DNA of 18,174 bases, from the NCBI GenBank assembly GCA_036734545.1, contig DAIMYJ010000064.1, positions 1-18,174 on the forward strand, written 5' to 3'. The notes beneath the pieces are model-generated. The model saw nothing but the letters and a program-made list of their open reading frames with translations, ran no database searches and was not told where the DNA came from. A program made the position numbers and the translations under genes. Of this stretch, positions 16,136-18,174 are shown in pieces. Each line of letters opens with the position of its first letter. Positions within the stretch are counted from its first letter, which is position 1. This DNA comes from UBA7236 sp036734545. Lineage in GTDB: Bacteria > Bacteroidota > Bacteroidia > Chitinophagales > BACL12.

Positions 16136-16858
16136 TTGCTGCCGGCCTTCCGAAAATTCTATAATTGCTATCTCGGCTCAGAGACCGTATTCTGCCGGAA
16201 GTTAAAAAGTATGACCGGACATGTGCCTGTCAACCACGCGATCTTTAAGCTCGCCTTCCAACACAGTTCCATTCACAATTCAGTGCACGCTAATAATGAG
16301 CGACTCGAATTATTGGGCGATGCCGTGATCGATCTGGTGATCGCTGATTTTTTGTTTAAGAAATATCCATTCCGCACGGAGGGCTTTCTCACCGAGATGC
16401 GCAGTAAGATCGTGAGCCGCGAACAACTCAACCGCGTGGCCATGAAGATCGGCATCGGAGAACTGATGCAGGTGCGCAAGGGCGGTACCGACCTCACCAA
16501 GAGCAACGTACTCGGCAATGCCCTGGAAGCCTTGGTGGGCGCCATTTACATGGATGCCGGGTATGAGCGTGCCGCGCATTTTTTCCTGCATAAGATCCTG
16601 ATCCCACACTATGAGATCGACGAACTCGAAAGCCTCGTCGTGAATTTCAAAAGTAAGATCATCGAGTGGTCACAAAAAAATGGTCATGAGATCCGATTTG
16701 AATTATTGGAAGAGCACGAACAAAAAGGCAAACGCCTCTACAAGATGGGCCTGATGTTCAACGGCGAACTCATTGCCGAGGATGTAGACTACTCCAAGAA
16801 ACGCGCTGAGCAAAAAGCCAGCGAAGCCGCCTGCCGAAAACTCGGCATTCACGAATAA
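16136..16858 (+). CDS. rnc: Ribonuclease III
   Basis: The product is 240 residues. It cleaves double-stranded RNA in rRNA and mRNA processing. The catalytic domain carries the signature NNERLELLGDAVIDL, giving Glu55, Glu58 and Asp62 as counterparts of E. coli Glu38, Glu41 and Asp45. Glu131 in NALEALVGAIYMD matches Glu117. The counterpart of Asp114 is Asn128. A double-stranded RNA binding domain occupies about 168-238. The start appears to be a TTG at 16136, 8 bp after fabF; the first in-frame ATG (16211) would remove 25 residues that precede the conserved LAFQHSS helix. Translation is probably coupled to fabF. A gene for rnc after acpP-fabF is a familiar bacterial order. Confidence 0.93.
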   Translation: MLPAFRKFYNCYLGSETVFCRKLKSMTGHVPVNHAIFKLAFQHSSIHNSVHANNERLELLGDAVIDLVIADFLFKKYPFRTEGFLTEMRSKIVSREQLNRVAMKIGIGELMQVRKGGTDLTKSNVLGNALEALVGAIYMDAGYERAAHFFLHKILIPHYEIDELESLVVNFKSKIIEWSQKNGHEIRFELLEEHEQKGKRLYKMGLMFNGELIAEDVDYSKKRAEQKASEAACRKLGIHE

Positions 16859-16872
16859 GTAACACAACACAC

Positions 16873-16907
16873 AAAAAAGCGCATAACCACACAAAGCAGT
16901 TATGCGC
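16873..16907 (-). terminator. Intrinsic terminator between rnc and tonB
   Basis: A 9-bp perfect stem (GCGCATAAC at 16879-16887 and GTTATGCGC at 16899-16907) closes an 11-base loop. On the minus strand it is followed by TTTTTTG, which suits termination of tonB. On the plus strand no T run follows, so its effect on rnc transcripts is uncertain. Confidence 0.75.
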
Positions 16908-16931
16908 AAATATGGTATTCCGGATATCCGG

Positions 16932-17750
16932 TCAGTCTTCTAACATGAAGTTGATCGGTATGGTCGTGCGCACACGCACATTTTGTTTGTTTTGCATACC
17001 GGGTTTCCATTTAGGCATGGATGCCACCACTTCAGCCGCAGCTTCATCACATCCGAAACCGATACCGCGTATCACCTTTACATCGCTCACGGAACCATCG
17101 GCATTGATCACCATGCTTACATATACGATACCCTCTACGCCCTGAGAACGTGCAATAGATGGATAATCCACGTGCTCTGCGATATAGATCTGCATAGCTG
17201 CGAATCCGCCAATGAACTCAGGGGTCACTTCAGAGAACTCATGAATGGTGCCTGTGGATCCGGTATTCGGGTTACCACCGGTGTTGCCGGCAGGGAGCAT
17301 ACTGCCTTTTATTCCCGGGGGAAGGTCATTCGTACGGGTACTGATGATGCGGTCCTTCAGATCCTGAATGGTGGTAGGTGAAGCCGTCACGGGCGTGGTG
17401 TTGCTCACTACGCGCATCTCTGTGTATTGCACTTCCGGCTGCGCCTGGCTTTGTTGTGCAGCAGGCGGCTCAGGCTGCGTGGTCTGCACCTTGGGCAACT
17501 CAGGTAGCTTAGGCACGGTCACCTCTGTCACCTTGGAAATGATCGTAATTACCGGCTCATCCGTCGCAGCAGCACGTTCGCGCAACATCCATAATGCCAT
17601 CAGGCCTACCAGCGCCAGGCCTATGCCCAATGCGCGCAGCATGTAGGCGTTCTCATGTGTGCGCAGGTAGTAGGCGCCATAGGTTTTGTTGCGGCCTTCG
17701 AAAACGATGTCATTGATCGTTGATTCGAGATAGTTTTCAGGTCTGGTCAT
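16932..17750 (-). CDS. tonB: TonB-type energy transducer
   Basis: The product is 272 residues. It transmits proton-motive force from an inner-membrane ExbB/ExbD complex to outer-membrane TonB-dependent receptors. The cytoplasmic N-terminus shows the Bacteroidota-style motif NDIVFEGRNKTYGAYYLR. One membrane helix follows (about 38-57, ALGIGLALVGLMALWML). A Pro/Gln-rich periplasmic linker comes next (PKLPELPKVQTTQPEPPAAQ), then the C-terminal TonB domain (about 180-272, DYPSIARSQGVEGIVYVSMVIN to the end). I start at the ATG at 17750; the longer reading begins at a TTG at 17777. No exbB or exbD is nearby, and Bacteroidota genomes typically carry several tonB genes, so its receptor partner is unknown. 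It converges with rnc. Confidence 0.93.
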   Translation of the reverse strand: MTRPENYLESTINDIVFEGRNKTYGAYYLRTHENAYMLRALGIGLALVGLMALWMLRERAAATDEPVITIISKVTEVTVPKLPELPKVQTTQPEPPAAQQSQAQPEVQYTEMRVVSNTTPVTASPTTIQDLKDRIISTRTNDLPPGIKGSMLPAGNTGGNPNTGSTGTIHEFSEVTPEFIGGFAAMQIYIAEHVDYPSIARSQGVEGIVYVSMVINADGSVSDVKVIRGIGFGCDEAAAEVVASMPKWKPGMQNKQNVRVRTTIPINFMLED

Positions 17751-17884
17751 AACAGTGGATTTAAAAGAGTGATGCAATCGTACCTGTCATTCCATAAGCC
17801 GGGGGTTGGATTTTGCACATAGAACGCCCATTGCCGGTTCAGTCTGATGACTGATGGCTATTTATGATAGGAAGATGACAATGG

Positions 17885-17912
17885 GTGAGTGGTGAGTGGT
17901 GAGTGGTGAGTG
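17885..17912. repeat. Heptanucleotide array, unit GTGAGTG, second locus
   Basis: Four perfect consecutive GTGAGTG units in the non-coding region upstream of tonB. The unit and orientation are the same as in the array at 5421-5499. Confidence 0.93.
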
Positions 17913-17983
17913 GGTAATATATCAGATCACCTGACCGGTTAGGTCAGGACGAAAAAATTGCGCTTGCATTTGTCTCGATACCC

Positions 17984-18001
17984 TCCCGATAGCTATCGGG
18001 A
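17984..18001. repeat. 18-bp perfect palindrome TCCCGATAGCTATCGGGA
   Basis: The sequence equals its own reverse complement over 18 bp. It is followed by CTCGCTACTTGATAC and preceded by CTCGATACCC. No T tract follows on either strand. I recall this palindrome recurring in intergenic regions of Bacteroidota, which cannot be tested from one copy here. Confidence 0.85.
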
Positions 18002-18035
18002 CTCGCTACTTGATACCAATTTTATGAGCAGATCA

Positions 18036-18063
18036 ATGAGGGATGAGGAATGAGAAATGAATG
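18036..18063. repeat. Degenerate heptanucleotide array, unit ATGAGGA
   Basis: Four units of 7 bp: ATGAGGG, ATGAGGA, ATGAGAA and ATGAATG. It lies between the palindrome and the ACCTTCA array. Confidence 0.75.
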
Positions 18064-18113
18064 CCGGAAAGTGGGCATGGAGAAGCACAGGTGCATATTA
18101 ACCCTGGCATCCA

Positions 18114-18144
18114 ACCCACAACCTTCAACTCTTAACCTTCAACC
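18114..18144. repeat. Heptanucleotide array, unit ACCTTCA, second locus
   Basis: Four to five 7-bp units (ACCCACA, ACCTTCA, ACTCTTA, ACCTTCA and a partial ACC) end directly at the stop codon of the gene that leaves the window. The unit and orientation are the same as in the array at 5575-5630. Confidence 0.85.
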
Positions 18145-18174
18145 TTACTGCTTCTTCTCTGCTTTGGTTTCTTT
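18145..18174 (-). CDS. Partial 3' end of a gene, lysine-rich C-terminus
   Basis: On the minus strand the last bases read KETKAEKKQ followed by TAA. Such a charged, lysine-rich tail immediately before a repeat array is what a real gene end would look like, but nine codons are too few to name it or to be certain it is coding. The gene would continue beyond the right edge of the window. Confidence 0.35.
   Translation of the reverse strand, partial: KETKAEKKQ

Larger units (their letters stand above)
17751..18144. other. Non-coding repeat-rich stretch
   Basis: No supportable gene lies between the tonB start and the gene end at 18145. The stretch contains a GTGAGTG array (17885-17912), an 18-bp palindrome (17984-18001), an ATGAGGA-like array (18036-18063) and an ACCTTCA array (18114-18144). 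A 7-bp inverted pair (CCCATTG at 17827-17833, CAATGGG at 17879-17885) is also present. The tonB promoter should lie here, but the best candidate, TACGATTG on the minus strand (17775-17782), has one mismatch and no partner element. Confidence 0.7.

Noticed and set aside
17984..18001. Palindrome as an intrinsic terminator for the edge gene
   Set aside because: No T-rich run follows it on either strand.

Overview
The window looks like a chromosomal segment of a member of the Bacteroidota, probably a Chitinophagales/Sphingobacteriales-like lineage or a metagenome-assembled relative. The evidence is a type IX secretion cargo protein with a gliding-type C-terminal domain next to a PorP/SprF partner, an IPExxxVDY-family protein beside pyruvate kinase, a TonB with the Bacteroidota-style N-terminus, promoters matching the Bacteroidota TTTG / TAnnTTTG consensus, and short-period dispersed repeats of a kind I associate with this phylum. 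I see no tRNA, rRNA, CRISPR array, insertion sequence or phage gene.

Layout. Positions 1-123 hold three copies of a CCCC(A/G)TAGGGGCGAC repeat. A small secreted DUF6265-like protein (216-716, minus) diverges from a two-gene unit on the plus strand. That unit is a very large secreted beta-propeller/PKD protein with a type B sorting domain (895-4425) and a PorP/SprF outer-membrane protein (4422-5417), joined by an ATGA overlap. The 250 bp after it contain two heptanucleotide arrays. From 14481 back to 5665 eight genes lie on the minus strand: IPExxxVDY protein, pyk, a pterin carbinolamine dehydratase, ligA, rpsT (with its own promoter and a terminator after it), radC, an EamA permease and a four-PAS soluble histidine kinase. 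Divergent from this block, acpP-fabF-rnc run rightward from a good promoter at 14525-14557. rnc converges on a tonB gene (16932-17750, minus), with a hairpin terminator between them. The last 400 bp are non-coding and repeat-rich, and the end of another minus-strand gene appears at the right edge.

Functionally most of the window is core metabolism and information processing: fatty acid elongation, RNA processing, glycolysis, DNA ligation and the ribosome. The accessory part is at the left, where the secreted cargo and PorP/SprF partner probably form one cell-surface unit. I did not find a clear novel multi-gene system. The items most worth a second look are the three families of short-period repeats (two of which recur together at two loci), the cargo/PorP pair, the acpP divergent control region, and an Asn in place of a metal-ligand Asp in RNase III.
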